A stretch of 64,000 nt of DNA from Pyropia yezoensis (taxonomy: Eukaryota; Rhodophyta; Bangiophyceae; Bangiales; Bangiaceae): NCBI GenBank assembly GCA_009829735.1, contig CM020618.1, positions 26,884,894-26,948,893 on the forward strand. Reading direction: 5' to 3'. Below the pieces are notes generated by a model, which was given only the letters and a program-made list of their open reading frames with translations, did not search any database and was not told the DNA's origin. The position numbers and the translations under genes were made by a program. Shown one piece after another: positions 41,881 to 52,790 of this stretch (its first letter is position 1; every line of letters starts with the position of its first letter).

Positions 41881-43092
41881 ATGGCCGCGGTCGCGGCGGC
41901 GGTGTCGGCGGCAGCACCCGCCGCAGGCACCCTCCCCCCTCCCCCCCTTCACGCCGCCGCCGCCGCCGCCGCCGCCGGCCCGGGGCGGCCGCCGGTGGGT
42001 ACGGCGTCGACAGCCCCCTCCTCCTCCCCGTCCGCCCACCGAACCACCGCCACCGCCGCTGGCGAGGCGGGGGAGGCCAACGGCGGCGCCGGGGGGCACC
42101 CCCTCCAGTACCTCCACCTCCGCCCGCCGCCGCACCTGGCCGACCGCGCGCGGCGGGAGCTGCGCGAGACCGACGCCCGCCGCTCGGCGGGCCTCGCCCG
42201 CCTCGTCGCTGCGCAGCACGACGCCGCCGCCGCGGCGGTCGCGGCGGCGGCGGGCGGCGGCGGCGGCGGGGGCGGCGGCGGCGGCGGGGGCGGCGGCGGC
42301 GGCGGGGCGGGCGGCGGGGCCCCCCCACTGCCGGCGGCCGCGCGGTTCCGCACCGCCCTCGCGGCGGACCCGGTTTTCCTGCTCGCCTTTTTGCGGGTCG
42401 CCAAGTTCCGCCCCGCCGCGGCGGCGGCGCGCATCGACCGCTTTGCGGCGCTCGTTGCCGCCGAGCAGTGGGCGTCCCTCCCGTCGGTGCCGCAGCTGCT
42501 GCGGGTGTATGGCCACGGGGCGCTGGGCCTGACGGCCACCCACGACCGGGCGGGCCGCCGGATGGTGACGGTGGCGGGGGGCAAGCTGGTGTCCCTGCTC
42601 GACGATGCGGGCATGGGGGGGCTCAAGCGGGTGGGCTTTTGGGCGTTTGTCGCGCTGACGCGGCAGCCCGAGGTCGCCATCTGTGGGGTGGTGCTGGTGC
42701 AGTCCATGGCCGGCGCCGGGGTCAGCCTCCTCCGCCACCTGCGGGGGCCCGAGATGGGCGCCTGGTGGGGGCTGGCGCAGCACGTGCTGCCGCTGCGCCT
42801 GCGGGGCATCTACATTACCGCCGCGCCGCACTACATGGGCCTCGCGTGGGCGGTGGTGCGGCAGTTCCTGTCGCCCAAGGTGCGCGACCGGGTGGTGCTG
42901 CTGGGCAAGGACCCGGCGGCGCTGGACAAGGTGGTGGACCTGGACACCCTGCCGGTGGATGTGGGCGGCCGCCGGCCGCGGGACGAGGCGTACGCCATGG
43001 CGGCGGTCGTGGGGGGGCTCCGGGATACCAAGTGGATGACCCTCTCCCACGAGGCCGAGATGGCGATGAAGGAGTTTTGCCGCGGGAGGTAG
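41881..43092 (+). CDS. CRAL-TRIO (Sec14/alpha-TTP-like) lipid-binding protein
   Basis: 403 codons, ATG 41881, TAG stop. The N-terminal 150 residues are Ala/Gly/Pro-rich with a long poly-Gly run (about 123-145). A CRAL-TRIO N-terminal helix follows (DPVFLLAFLRVAKFRPAAAAARIDRF), then the lipid-binding fold: VCLVQSM-like strand (ICGVVLVQSMAGAG), PLRLRGIYITAAPHYMGLAW, FLSPKVRDRVVLLGKD and LDTLPVDVGG. The last four blocks correspond to the KVRGIHL-NEP-FLTEKIKERI-LPLEYGG pattern of alpha-tocopherol-transfer-protein-type domains. Expected role: binding and transfer of a small hydrophobic ligand between membranes. The N-terminal 100 residues could include a targeting peptide, but composition prevents a clear call. 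No neighbour suggests a pathway. Confidence 0.85.
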   Translation: MAAVAAAVSAAAPAAGTLPPPPLHAAAAAAAAGPGRPPVGTASTAPSSSPSAHRTTATAAGEAGEANGGAGGHPLQYLHLRPPPHLADRARRELRETDARRSAGLARLVAAQHDAAAAAVAAAAGGGGGGGGGGGGGGGGGGAGGGAPPLPAAARFRTALAADPVFLLAFLRVAKFRPAAAAARIDRFAALVAAEQWASLPSVPQLLRVYGHGALGLTATHDRAGRRMVTVAGGKLVSLLDDAGMGGLKRVGFWAFVALTRQPEVAICGVVLVQSMAGAGVSLLRHLRGPEMGAWWGLAQHVLPLRLRGIYITAAPHYMGLAWAVVRQFLSPKVRDRVVLLGKDPAALDKVVDLDTLPVDVGGRRPRDEAYAMAAVVGGLRDTKWMTLSHEAEMAMKEFCRGR

Positions 43093-44100
43093 TCGGAAGT
43101 GGGCTAGGGGGGCCCTTTGAGGGGGGGGGGGGGGGGGGGGGGGGGGTGGCGGCGGAGGCCACAGAGGGAATGAGGAGGGGAGGGGGGGGAGACCCATACC
43201 GCGGCGCGAGCTTGGAGAAAAACATGGTGTACAGTACATGGACATGCAGCGCGGCGGTCACCGCCGTGCCCTCTCCCACTGTAGCATCCATCCCCGCGCC
43301 TGCTCCAGCCCGCCTTCCGTCTGCAGGCACGGCGCCCACCTCTACCCCCAACCGCCACTTTTCGCGGTCGCTGCCGCGATGGCCGCCGTGGCACAAGGCG
43401 GCATGAACACCGACCGGTCGCATACTCGGCGGCGGGGGGGGAGAGGGGTCGACGCACGTGACGGGGGCGGCGACCGCGTACGCCGCCGTCACTGCGTCGG
43501 CCGCGCCAGCGGGGAGGGGGGCGGCGGGCAGGCACAACAGCCCCAGCAGCAGCGCTCCCAGAGCGACCGCCCAGGTGCCATCACCGACGGAGCGGTGGCC
43601 GCCACGGCGGCCCGCAGAGCCACCCCCGAGTCCGCATCTGTCGGCCGCGGGGGGGGGGGGGGGGGGGCTGCCCGGAGGGTCCCCGCGTCGGGCGCTCCTT
43701 CCCCCTGCTGTCAGGACGCGACGCGAGAAGCGTCGGCGGTTTGGGGGGGGCGGGGAGGGGTCGCCCCACAACGGTCACGCGTCTGCTTTAGTCGGCACGG
43801 CCACAGTCGCCGCGCGGGGAGACGCCGACCGGCGGGCGGCCCAGGCGGCGACGGCGACCCCCGTGGCGGCGGTGCCCCCGACGCCCACCAGCCAAACGGC
43901 GGCAACACCCAGCCACGCGCGATTAACAGCGCGCCACCTGCCGCACTGGCGGGGGGGCGGCAGCCGCTGCGCCAGCGGGGGGGAAGCCGCCAGGCAGCGG
44001 CCACGCAAGCCCGCGAAGGTGGCAGGCAGGGGCGGCCAGCGCGCGCCAGGGCGTGAAGGGGCTGGCGACTGACGGCAGCGGCGGGGGGATAGTGGTCAGC
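43093..44100. other. Homopolymer-rich region; possible small membrane-protein exons on minus
   Basis: A long G run begins near 43119. On the minus strand two hydrophobic stretches stand out from the background: AWLGVAAVWLVGVGGTAATG (about 43840-43930) and VALGALLLGLLCLPAAPLPA (about 43520-43580), in different frames. They could be exons of one membrane protein or chance GC-rich translation. No intact gene model is supported. Confidence 0.25.
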
Positions 44101-45290
44101 CGTCGGTAGCAGGGGCGGCTACCACCCGACGGCGGCGGCGGTGGTGGCGGGGGGACCGCGACCAGCTGGCTGCCGAGATCGCGGCGGCCAGCCGGCGGCG
44201 GCCAGAGGGTGGTGGCCGCGGGAGCGGCGGGGGGCCAGCACCCGGCCGGCCGCGGCGGCGGCGGCGGCGGCGGCGGCGGCTGCGGCCGGGCAGCGGCCGC
44301 AAGCCAGCGGAGGCGGCGGTGGCGGCCAGCCGGCGGCGACGACCACAGCGGCCAGCCGGCGGCGGCAGCCTCGGCGGCCGCGGCAGAGCAGTGGCCGCAA
44401 GCCTTCCGAGGCGGCGGCCGGGCAGTGGCCGCAAGCCAGCGGCGGCGGCGACGGCGGCGGCGGCGGCTGTGTCGGCAACCACAGCGGCCAGCCGGCGGCG
44501 GCGGCGGCGGCGGTGGCGGCCGCGGCCAGCCGGCGGCGGCGACCACAGCGGCCAGCCGGCGGCGGGGGAGGCGGCGGCGGCGGCAACCGCGGCTAGCCGG
44601 CGGCGTCGACCACAGCGGCCAGCCGGCGGCGGGGGAGGCGGCGGCGGCGGCGGCCGCGGCCAGCCGGCGGCGACGACCACAGCGGCCAGCCGGCGGCGGG
44701 GGAGGCGGCGGCGGCGGCGGCCGCGGCCAGCCGGCGGCGACGACCACAGCGGCCAGCCGGCGGCGTGGGAGGCGGCGGCCGCGGCAGCCGGCGGCGGCGA
44801 CCACAGCGGCCAGCCGGTGGCGGGGGAGGCGGCGGTGGCGGCGGCGGCGACGGCCAGCCGGCAGCGTCCAGCCGGCGGCGGCGGCGGCGGCGACGAGGGG
44901 GCGGCGACCAACCGGCGGCAGCAGCGGCGCGGCGACCAGCCGGCAGCGGCGGCAGGGGCGGCGGCCAGCCGGTGGCGGCCAGCCGGTAGCGGCCGCGGCA
45001 GCAGCGGAGTGACAGCAGAGAGCTGGCGGCGGCGGGGACGGCGGCCAGCCGACGGCCGAAGCGGCGGGGGCGGCCGGGTGGCGGCGGCCAGGCCAGCCGG
45101 CGGCCGCGGGGGCGGTAGCCCCCCGGCGGCGGCAGTGGGAGCGGCGACCAGGCGGCGACGGCGCCACCAGTGGCGGTGGTGAGGCGGCGGCCAGCCGGTG
45201 GAAGTGGCGGCGGCCGTGAAGGGCCGGCCGTGGGGGGCGGCCGGGGGGGGGGCACCCCACGCCGATGCGACGGTAGCCGGTCAGCCGGCC
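44100..45290. repeat. GGC-rich minisatellite block
   Basis: It contains a 67-bp tandem unit beginning GACCACAGCGGCCAGCCGGC at 44541, 44608, 44675, 44742 and 44799 (last unit 57 bp), with diverged copies at 44341 and 44477. The 445-codon minus ORF through it is a translation of the repeat, not a gene. Confidence 0.85.
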
Positions 45291-45544
45291 GTTAGAAAGC
45301 CCCGCTCGTCTGCGATGACAGGCTCATTAAAATGGACAATGTGGACGGGACGCGGATGCGTCCGCCCCCATGCTTGCACACCATACCCCCGCACGCTCGC
45401 ACCTCCGCACATGAAACAGATGGCACCTATATACACAACGATCGACTGATGTATTGATGGCCTCCGCGAGACAAACCCACGCTCCCTGCAACGATAAATG
45501 CAAGAGCCGAGCACACACCGTCATCAACAACTACCCGCCACAAT

Positions 45545-45624
45545 CGACAACGACTCGCCATCATCGATAACGACTCGCCATCATCGACAACGACTCGCCA
45601 TCATCGACAACGACCCGCCATCAT
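45545..45624 (+). repeat. 20-bp tandem repeat, four copies
   Basis: CGACAACGACTCGCCATCAT repeated at 45545, 45565, 45585 and 45605 with one or two changes, plus decayed copies upstream from 45521. Confidence 0.9.
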
Positions 45625-46393
45625 AGACAACACACCCCACTACGACCGAACTCCGCGACGCAGACAACCGCGTCTACCAGCCGTGATGGCGCACACAGGA
45701 AAGACAACGACCCACCCCGCAGTCTCGCAAGGAACCGCGACGCGCAACCGTCACCAAACAACTCGGGCAACACCACATGGACACAAACCACCGCGAGGGA
45801 CACGACAGGGGGGGGAGTGGGATACTCCCAGAGGGAGTAAGAAAGGCCCAGAAATTGCTCGCGTGCGTGAGCAGCAACGAGCGTTGAAATGGATAGATTT
45901 CAACTAGCAATAGTCGTCCATCGGTAAAAAACCTCATGTGGAAGACATATTCCTGGCGCAAAGATGCCGAGGAAGGGAGCGGGCGAGAGGGCGCAGTGAC
46001 GCGGCGAGGACGACGGCACCCTTCTTGTAGGGAGAGGTGGCCGCGCGGAGGGGGGCGACCAGCATGGCTCCAGGACACAGGCGCTCACGTCCGGGCCCCA
46101 GGCCACGTCTAGCCTCGCTGTCCACATTCGATTTGTGCAAAGGGCGAGAGCGTATGTACTTGATCAACGTAGCACCAGTCCACAAGCTCCTGTTTCCAGA
46201 GATAAATTCATCAGAAATTGTAAATAGCGAAGCCAAAGTGCGCATGGATCGCGTCCACTGCACAGCTGTCATCATGGGATGATCCCACCCGCCTTAATCG
46301 CACCTTGTAATCCCGCAGTCAACAGCCCCCATCCTGCCCCTCTTCCCTATCTCACCCCACCTTCTGCGCCCCCCCTCGCTCCCACGCGCCAGC
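45625..46393. other. No gene seen; 3' flank of the SET-domain gene
   Basis: Short ORFs only, no repeats. Confidence 0.5.
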
Positions 46394-46712
46394 TCAGCCC
46401 TTTTTCTCGTTGCCCCCCGCTCCCCCGTCGGCGGTCGCCCGCAGCGCGTCGGCCGTCTCGCGCAGCAGCCGCTTCTTCTCTAACCGGAACGCCACAGCGG
46501 TGCGGCGGCGGTCGTTCAGCCCGCCGCCTGCAAGCGCCGCTTCGTCGGCGGCAGCAGATGTGGAGAAGCGGGCCAGCTCCAGCTCGCACAGGGCGGCCAG
46601 GTCGGCGGCACCAATGGTGGCGACCACGTCGGGCGCAAAGCCGGTGCCGCGGCGGACCTTGAGGGCGGGGGCACCGCCCGCCGACGGGCGGCCGCGGGCG
46701 GCCGCGGGCGTC

Positions 46713-46745
<33 letters not shown>

Positions 46746-48160
46746 AAGCCCTTGTCGGCGGCCGCCTTTTTTCCCCCCGCCTTGCGAGCCCCGTTCCCCC
46801 CCCCGACGCCCGCCACCACCGCCCCCACCGCCGGCGCAAACGTGTAGTCATCCCACTCATTGGCGGGCTCAACAAACCCAAAGTACTGCAGCAGCGCGTC
46901 GTTGCCCTGCCGCCCATAGCTGATGCACACCTCCCCCCCCGCCGCCACATCCTCCCCTGTCACCACCGCGTAGCGGTCCCGCCAGTACTCGACACTCACG
47001 TCCGCGCGGCCAACCACCCGCCCCGAGTGATTGGCCATGTCCACCCACGGCACCAGCGACGTGCGCGACAGCGTCACCCCCTGAACCGCCCGGAGGATGC
47101 GGGGGAAAAGGAGGTCGTACCCGAGCAGCGACAGTGACGCCGACAGGGCCCCATTCGCCGCCGCGTCCGGGGTCGCAAGCCCCGCCGCGGGGGCCACCAC
47201 GCCCAGGGCGGCGATAAAGGCGAGCAGGCCGAGGCGGCTGCGAAAGGGCGCTGTCTCTTTGGCGCCCGAAAAAGCGCGTGACCGCACCGCCGCGACCGCC
47301 CATAGCCAGCCGTCGTATGGGAGGTGGTCGGCCAGCGCCGCGCCGCCGGCAGCGAGTGAGTCGTACAGGCGGCGGAGGGTGGCGCGCTGAGCGGCCACCC
47401 GCGTGACCAGCGGGGGGTACTCGGCCGCCGCCAGCTCTTCGTCGGTCCAAAAGAGCGGCACGTCCACCTCCCCAATCGCGTCGAGCCACACCCGCCGCCC
47501 GTCGAGGGCCGCAGCGGCGGCGGCGCCGTCGCCGCCCCCCCCACCCGACGGCATGTACCGCGCGGCGGCAACGAGGAGCGCGAGGCGCCCCCACGCCGGG
47601 AACCCCCCCCAGACGGCCGTCGGCACAACGCCCCCCGGCAGGCGGCTGCGGCGCACATCGTCGGTGGTAACCTCAAACGCCGCCGCCCGCGGAACGGTCA
47701 CGACGGTGGCGCCAGCAGCGAGGGGTGCCGTCGCCGCCACACCGCGGAGGCCTGACGGAAAGGTGGTGAGGGTGGCGGCGGGGGCCACCACCCCCACGGC
47801 GGCTGCCCAGGCGTTGAAGGCGGTGGTCGACTCGTCGGTCGCGGGGGGTGGGGGGGGGGGGGGGACGGCAGCGGTGAGCGCCGCAGCAGGAGCGGGGGAG
47901 GCAGGGGCGGCGGAGGAGGGGGGAGAGGTGGAGGATGCTGAAGACGGGGAAGCGGGGGTTGCCCCAGAGGATGGGGTGGCGGAGGGGGGGGGTGGCGGCC
48001 CCATGCGGGGCACGACCGCCGACGACGCAGGCCGCTGCCGGTGGGGAGGAAGCAAGCTGGGGCGGCGCCCAACGACAGCGCGCTGGGAGGATCCTCCACC
48101 CGTCCCTACCCCCCCGCCGCGGGCCATCTGTACGACGCCCGGCGGCGGACCAAACGCCAT
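46394..48160 (-). CDS. SET-domain protein methyltransferase, SETD3/Rubisco LSMT-like
   Basis: The first ATG is at 48160 (MAFGPPPGVVQMARGGG); the open frame extends further only from a TTG through low-complexity DNA. 588 codons. The N-terminal 120 residues are Ser/Pro/Arg-rich with few acids, like a plastid transit peptide plus linker. The split SET domain has its N-terminal part at FNAWAAAVGVVAP and GLRGVAATAPLAAGATVVTV, an insert with LPYDGWLWAVAAVRSRAFS, the active-site SLVPWVDMANHSG (about 370-380) and ISYGRQGNDALLQYFGFVEP (about 410-425) with its catalytic Tyr. The C-terminal helical region (RRRTAVAFRLEKKRLLRETA) matches the Rubisco-LSMT substrate-binding domain, interrupted by a Gly/Ala insert. 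Predicted to transfer methyl from S-adenosylmethionine to a lysine or histidine; the substrate is not deducible. Confidence 0.88.
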
Positions 48161-48723
48161 GCCGGCCGGTTGAGCGACGGCGCCACCACCCCCAACGGCG
48201 AGAGGGGAGGCAGCGGCGGCAGTGGCGGCTGCGGCTGCAGGCAGCGGCGGCAGTGGCGGCAGGCAGTAGCGGCAGGCAGTGGCGGCAGCGGCGCCAGGCA
48301 GTGGCGGCAGCAGCGGCAGCAGCGATAGTGGCCGCAGCAGCAGTGGTGGCCGCAGCAATGGCAGTGGCAGTGGCGGGGGCAGCGGGCGCGTCCAGCGTCG
48401 GGGGCGAGGGTGGCCGTGACGCCGCTGCTTGACAGATCCCGCAATCTCCCAAAGTCTAAGAGGTCACCGCATCCCAGGGGGGGGGCTACCCCTACGGCGA
48501 CTAAATTTAATACATCTCGTGGGCGCTGTCCCGTTACCAAGGGGTGAGGGTGGCGGTGGCGGTGGCGGTGGCGGTGGCGGTGGCGGTGGCGGCGCCGCCC
48601 ATCGGGGGCGGTGGCGGTGGCAGTGGCGGTGGCGAGGGTGGTGGTGGTGGCGGTGGGTGTGTGACAGTAGTAGCTGGGGAGCGGCGGGGGCGACAGCACA
48701 GTTGTGCACAGCGGCCCAGCTTT
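48161..48723. other. Low-complexity gap between two minus-strand genes
   Basis: GGCAGTGGCGGCAGCGG-type repeats at 48200-48400 and GGTGGC repeats at 48540-48660. Probably the promoter region of the SET gene and 3' flank of the next gene. Confidence 0.5.
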
Positions 48724-48967
48724 TCAGTTGCACGTATCCTGACCACCCCTGCTGCCCGCCCACGGCTGTCGCGGCAGGGGCGGCAGGAAGCGCGGCGGTC
48801 CCTCCGCGCCAGGCTGGGGCACCCCCCCCGCGGGCATCCCCCCCGCCCCTCCGATACCCGGCGGCTCACCACGGGCGCCAACGACCGGCGGGCCGTGCGC
48901 ACACCACGGGGGCTCCACCCCGCCCGCGGGAGCCCATCCCGCCGTTTCCCCCGACAGCATCGGCGGT

Positions 48968-49016
<49 letters not shown>

Positions 49017-51031
49017 TGCCCGGTGACCCGCCGACGCCGCCGCCTGCCCACCGCTGCCGCGGCAGGGGGGGCAGGTACACGGCCTGGCCCGCCTCGCCTG
49101 GTGGGTGGTGCCAGCCCCCCCCCCCCGGTGCAGCCACCCATGCCATGCCCGCCGGGCTGCCGGCGGCCGCCGCCCACGGTGGCGGGGCGGGCGCGCCAGG
49201 CGGCCGCGCCGCCCCTGCCGCCGCCGCCACACCCGCCGTCCCTACGTGCGACGGCGGCGGCGCTGGGGACGGCGGAAACAGCGGCGACGGCGGCGACGGC
49301 GGCGGCGGTGGCGCAACCACGCCCGGAATGCCTGCCGACGCCCCGCCGGCGGCGGACCACGTCTGCCGCGGCAGCGGCGGCAGGTATTGGGGCCCGCCGT
49401 GGGCCCCAGACAGGTCGCCCAACGCCGCCGTCCCAACCGCCATCCCCAGTGCCGGTGGCGGCACCGTCGCCCTCCCCGAGTCGGCCGCCTCCCCCAACGT
49501 CCACGGCGCCGGCGGCGACGGCGGCGACTGCATCGGCTGCGGCGGCGGCGTCAGCGACTGCGGGGTTGGCTGCCCCATCCGCATCGCCGCGCCGGGCGGC
49601 CGTCTGCTCGGCAAGCGCCTCGCCCCCGCCCCCCCCGCCGCATCCGCGCCAGCCCCCACGGCTGCGCGGGCGTGGGCCCTTGACCCCGCCGTCGCCTGAG
49701 CCCGCGCCCGTGCTGCCGCCGCCGCCGCCGCCGCTGCGGCCGCTGCGGCCACCGCCGCGGCCTCTGCGGCGGGCGACACGTGCGGCAACACGGCGGACTG
49801 CCGCTCTGGCCACGGCGCCCACGCGGGGTGGTCTGGCGGCCGTGGCGGCGGCGGCGGCGGCGGCGGCGGCCAGTCGGGCATGGCCGCCACCGCCGGGCGG
49901 ATGCCGGCGCAGGCGGCCTGTCGTGACGCCTTTGACGCTGCCGCCGCCGCGGCGGCCGCATCCGCAGCCGCCGCCGACGCAGACGCCGCGGCGGCCATGG
50001 CGTCGAGCGGCCGCCCCGCGTGGCGGGGGGCGTCGTCGTAAGGGGTCGGTGGGGGTGCCCCCCAGTCGTCACCATCACCACCACCACCACCACCACCACC
50101 ACCACCACCACCACCACCACCACCACCACCACCACCACCACCACCACCACCACCACCACCACCACCACCACCGCCGCCGCCGCCGCCGCCGCCTCCGACG
50201 CTGGCGGGCGTGCCACGACCAGCTGCCGGCCGCCCCCACCCCCGTGCCCGGCGCGAGGCGGCGGTGGCCGCCTCCTCTGCGGCCGCCGCGACGGCGGCGG
50301 CCGCCTTGGCCGCCGCGGCGGCGAGCAGCTCTGGCGGGTGGGGCGGCGGCTGCGTCGCCCCCACCCCCCACAGCGGGTAGGCGGGCTCCCCCGACGGGGT
50401 GGTGGCCCCCGGCGGCGGGCCGGGCGCGTCGTACAGGATGACGCCAGGGGCGACGAGCGGCAAGGGCGCGCCGCTGCCATGGGAAATGAATCCCCCGCCG
50501 GGGGGGGGGGGGGGGGGGGGGGGGGGGACGCCGATGGGGGGAGGGGACGCCAGGGGGGGGGCGGGTGCCCCCCGCCGCCGCCGTTGCGGCCGGGCGGCAG
50601 CTCCCGCCGCGCCCGCACCGCCCGCCCGCTGCCTGCCGCGGTGGGCGGCAGCGGCGGCAGCTGGCCGCTGCCGCCGCCACCACCACCACCGCCACCACCG
50701 CCACCGCCACCACCATCACCACCGCCACCGCCACCGCCACCGCGGACGACCGTCCTGTCACCCCAGGCCGCGGCCATGTCAGGCGGCTGCCCCGGCCTCG
50801 GTGGGTTCTGCTGCGGCACCGACGGCGACAGGCACAGGGGCGGCGGCCATGGCTGGGGCTGCGCCGCCCCCGCCGGCGGGGCGTCCTCCTCATGCACCCA
50901 CACCCGCACCGCCCCGCCGGCGTTGCTCAGGAGCGCCCACTCCCGCCGTGGGCCCACCGCCCGCAGGGGGAGGTGCCGGGGGGGTCCCCGCCCCGGCGGG
51001 GGGGGGATGGCGGCGGGGCCCGGCCCCACGG

Positions 51032-51071
<40 letters not shown>

Positions 51072-51209
51072 GGGGGGGGGGGGGTGGGCGGACGGCGTCG
51101 GCAGGTGCGGCGGGGGGGGCGGCCGCCCCCTGCCGCCGCTGCCGTCGCCCCGACCGTCACCCCAGCCGCAGGCCCCCCCATCCCAGTCGCTACCAGCCAG
51201 GTGCGCCAT
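48724..51209 (-). CDS. Pro/Ala/Gly-rich protein with three LPPLPRQ repeats; frame broken at a homopolymer
   Basis: ATG at 51209 (MAHLAGSDWDGG) opens a frame with HLPLRAVGPRREWALLSNAG then VRVWVHEEDAPP. Around the G run at about 50501-50527 the plausible frame shifts; from about 50490 the second frame (FISHGSGAPLPLVAPGVILY) runs to TGA at 48724. The downstream part holds three evenly styled repeats: YLPPLPRQTW (about 49357-49386), YLPPLPRQRW (49048-49077) and FLPPLPRQPW (48762-48791), each followed by a Gly-rich stretch, plus poly-Gly from the CAC tract and Ala-rich helices. Conservation of (Y/F)LPPLPRQxW against a background of drifting Pro/Ala argues for a real protein; these may be short linear binding motifs. 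No known domain. The frame break may be a homopolymer length error or an intron. Confidence 0.55.
50070..50172 (+). repeat. (CAC)n microsatellite, about 34 units
   Basis: A nearly pure CAC run, followed by CCG repeats, inside the Pro-rich gene; on the minus strand it is read as poly-Gly. Confidence 0.95.
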
Positions 51210-52790
51210 GCGGCAGCGGGGGGGCGCGCGGCGGCGGCGGCGGCTGCCGCGGCGGCGGCGACGGCGACGGCGGCGGCGACGGCGGCGGCGCAGAGGGCCG
51301 GCACCAGGCAGGGGGCCGCCGCAGCGCTCGCACCTCCCCCACCCCCCCCCCCCCTCCCCACCGACGCCCTCGAGGCTCCGCTCTCCTCCTCCCCCCCCCC
51401 CCCCTCACCCACCCCCCGCCGCCACGCACCTGCCCCTCTGCCCCCTCCCGCTCTTCTTCCCACCCACGCCCCCGCCGCCGCCGCCGTCACCGCCGCCCGC
51501 CGCCGCCCGCCGCCGCCCCCCCCCCCCACCCCGTCGGCGACGGCGGCGGCGGCGGGCGGGGTCCCCCCCTGCCGCTGGCCCCCGCCCCCAGGCGTCGGGA
51601 TCCCGCAGCGGCAGGGATGGCGGCCGCCACGCACACGGCAGCTAGCCGTTGGGACCCTTCCGCTCCCGCCCCCCCCCCCCCCCCCCAAGAAGATTACGTT
51701 GCCGCTTGCGGTGTCGCCAACGTGGCCCCCTCGGGCGAGTACGCGGCCGGCCGGCCGGGTGGGCGGCGGGGTGGGCGGCCGGGCGGTGCGGCGTGGTGCG
51801 GCGCGGTGCGGTGCGGTGCGGTGCAGTGTGGCGTGGCGCGGCGCGGCGCGGTGCGGTGCGGTGCGGTGCGGTGCGATGCGGTGCCGTGCGGTTGGGTGGG
51901 GTGTGGGTGTGGGTCACCAGTGCAACCTGCCGGCACTGCAGCCAGTGGTCCTACGGCCGCTGCTGCCTCGGCTGCTACCGCTGCTACCGCTGCTGCTGCG
52001 CCTGCTGCTGCTGCTGCTGTGGATACTGCTGCGGGTATTACCGCTGTCGCCGCTGCCGCCGCTGCCGCCGCTGCCGCCGCTGCCGTTGCCGCCCCCGCCA
52101 CCGTTGCCGTCGCTGCCGCGCCCGCCACCGCCACCGCTGCCGCTGCCGCCATCTGCTGCCTGCAAGCACCGTCGGGGCCGCCGCGCGGCCCCCGCCACGC
52201 AGGCCCGCATGACCGCCGCCGCACCCGCGGGGGGTGGGTGCGGGGATTTATGGCGGCAGGGACGGGGGCGGCGGGCCACGGCTCGGGGACGGCAGACGTG
52301 GGACGGGCGGGGGGCGCCAACACTGGGTCCCGGCCGGGGCGGGAGGTGGGAAGGGGGGGGGGGGGGGGGGGGCCAAAAATGGGGGGGGGGAGGGGGGGTG
52401 AGGGGCGGGTGGCCCGCGTGCACGTGTGGGGGCGGCCCACCCCGCACCGCCGCGGCGGCAGCAGAGGGAGAGGGCGGGGCGGGTGGGCTTGGCGGGTGGT
52501 GTGGGGGGGGGGTGGGGGCTACAGTACATACCACGGCGGTTTGGTGGGTGCGCTGGCAGATGGGCAGGGGCGGAAGGAGGGGTGTGGGTGGGTGGTTGGG
52601 AGGGGCGGGCTGCTGGGCGGGGTGGGCGCGGCATGCAAGGAACAGGCGTGTGGGGCGTGCGGCTGGTGGGTGGGGAGGGGGGGGGGGGCGGGGGTGGGAT
52701 CGCCAGCCGCCGCGATCCCGGTGGGACTGTGGCAGACACTCACGCACCGCGGCAGCGAGAGGGTCTCGCGTGAGCCTGTTTAAAGGCACA
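51210..52790. repeat. Low-complexity DNA with a (GGTGC)n array
   Basis: C- and G-homopolymers, GCC/CCG runs and, at about 51783-51893, a GGTGC/GGCGC pentanucleotide array. Open frames on both strands are compositional. It probably includes the promoter of the gene ending at 48724. Confidence 0.65.

Noticed and set aside
40980-43406. 808-codon + ORF overlapping the CRAL-TRIO gene in another frame
   Set aside because: An open Arg/Gly/Pro shadow frame of a GC-rich gene; only the 41881 frame has a recognisable fold.
43923-45260. 445-codon minus ORF with AAGWPLW-type repeats
   Set aside because: The protein repeat is the 67-bp minisatellite read in frame.
45545-45624. Possible CRISPR array
   Set aside because: 20-bp units abut directly with no unique spacers; a simple tandem repeat in a eukaryotic context.
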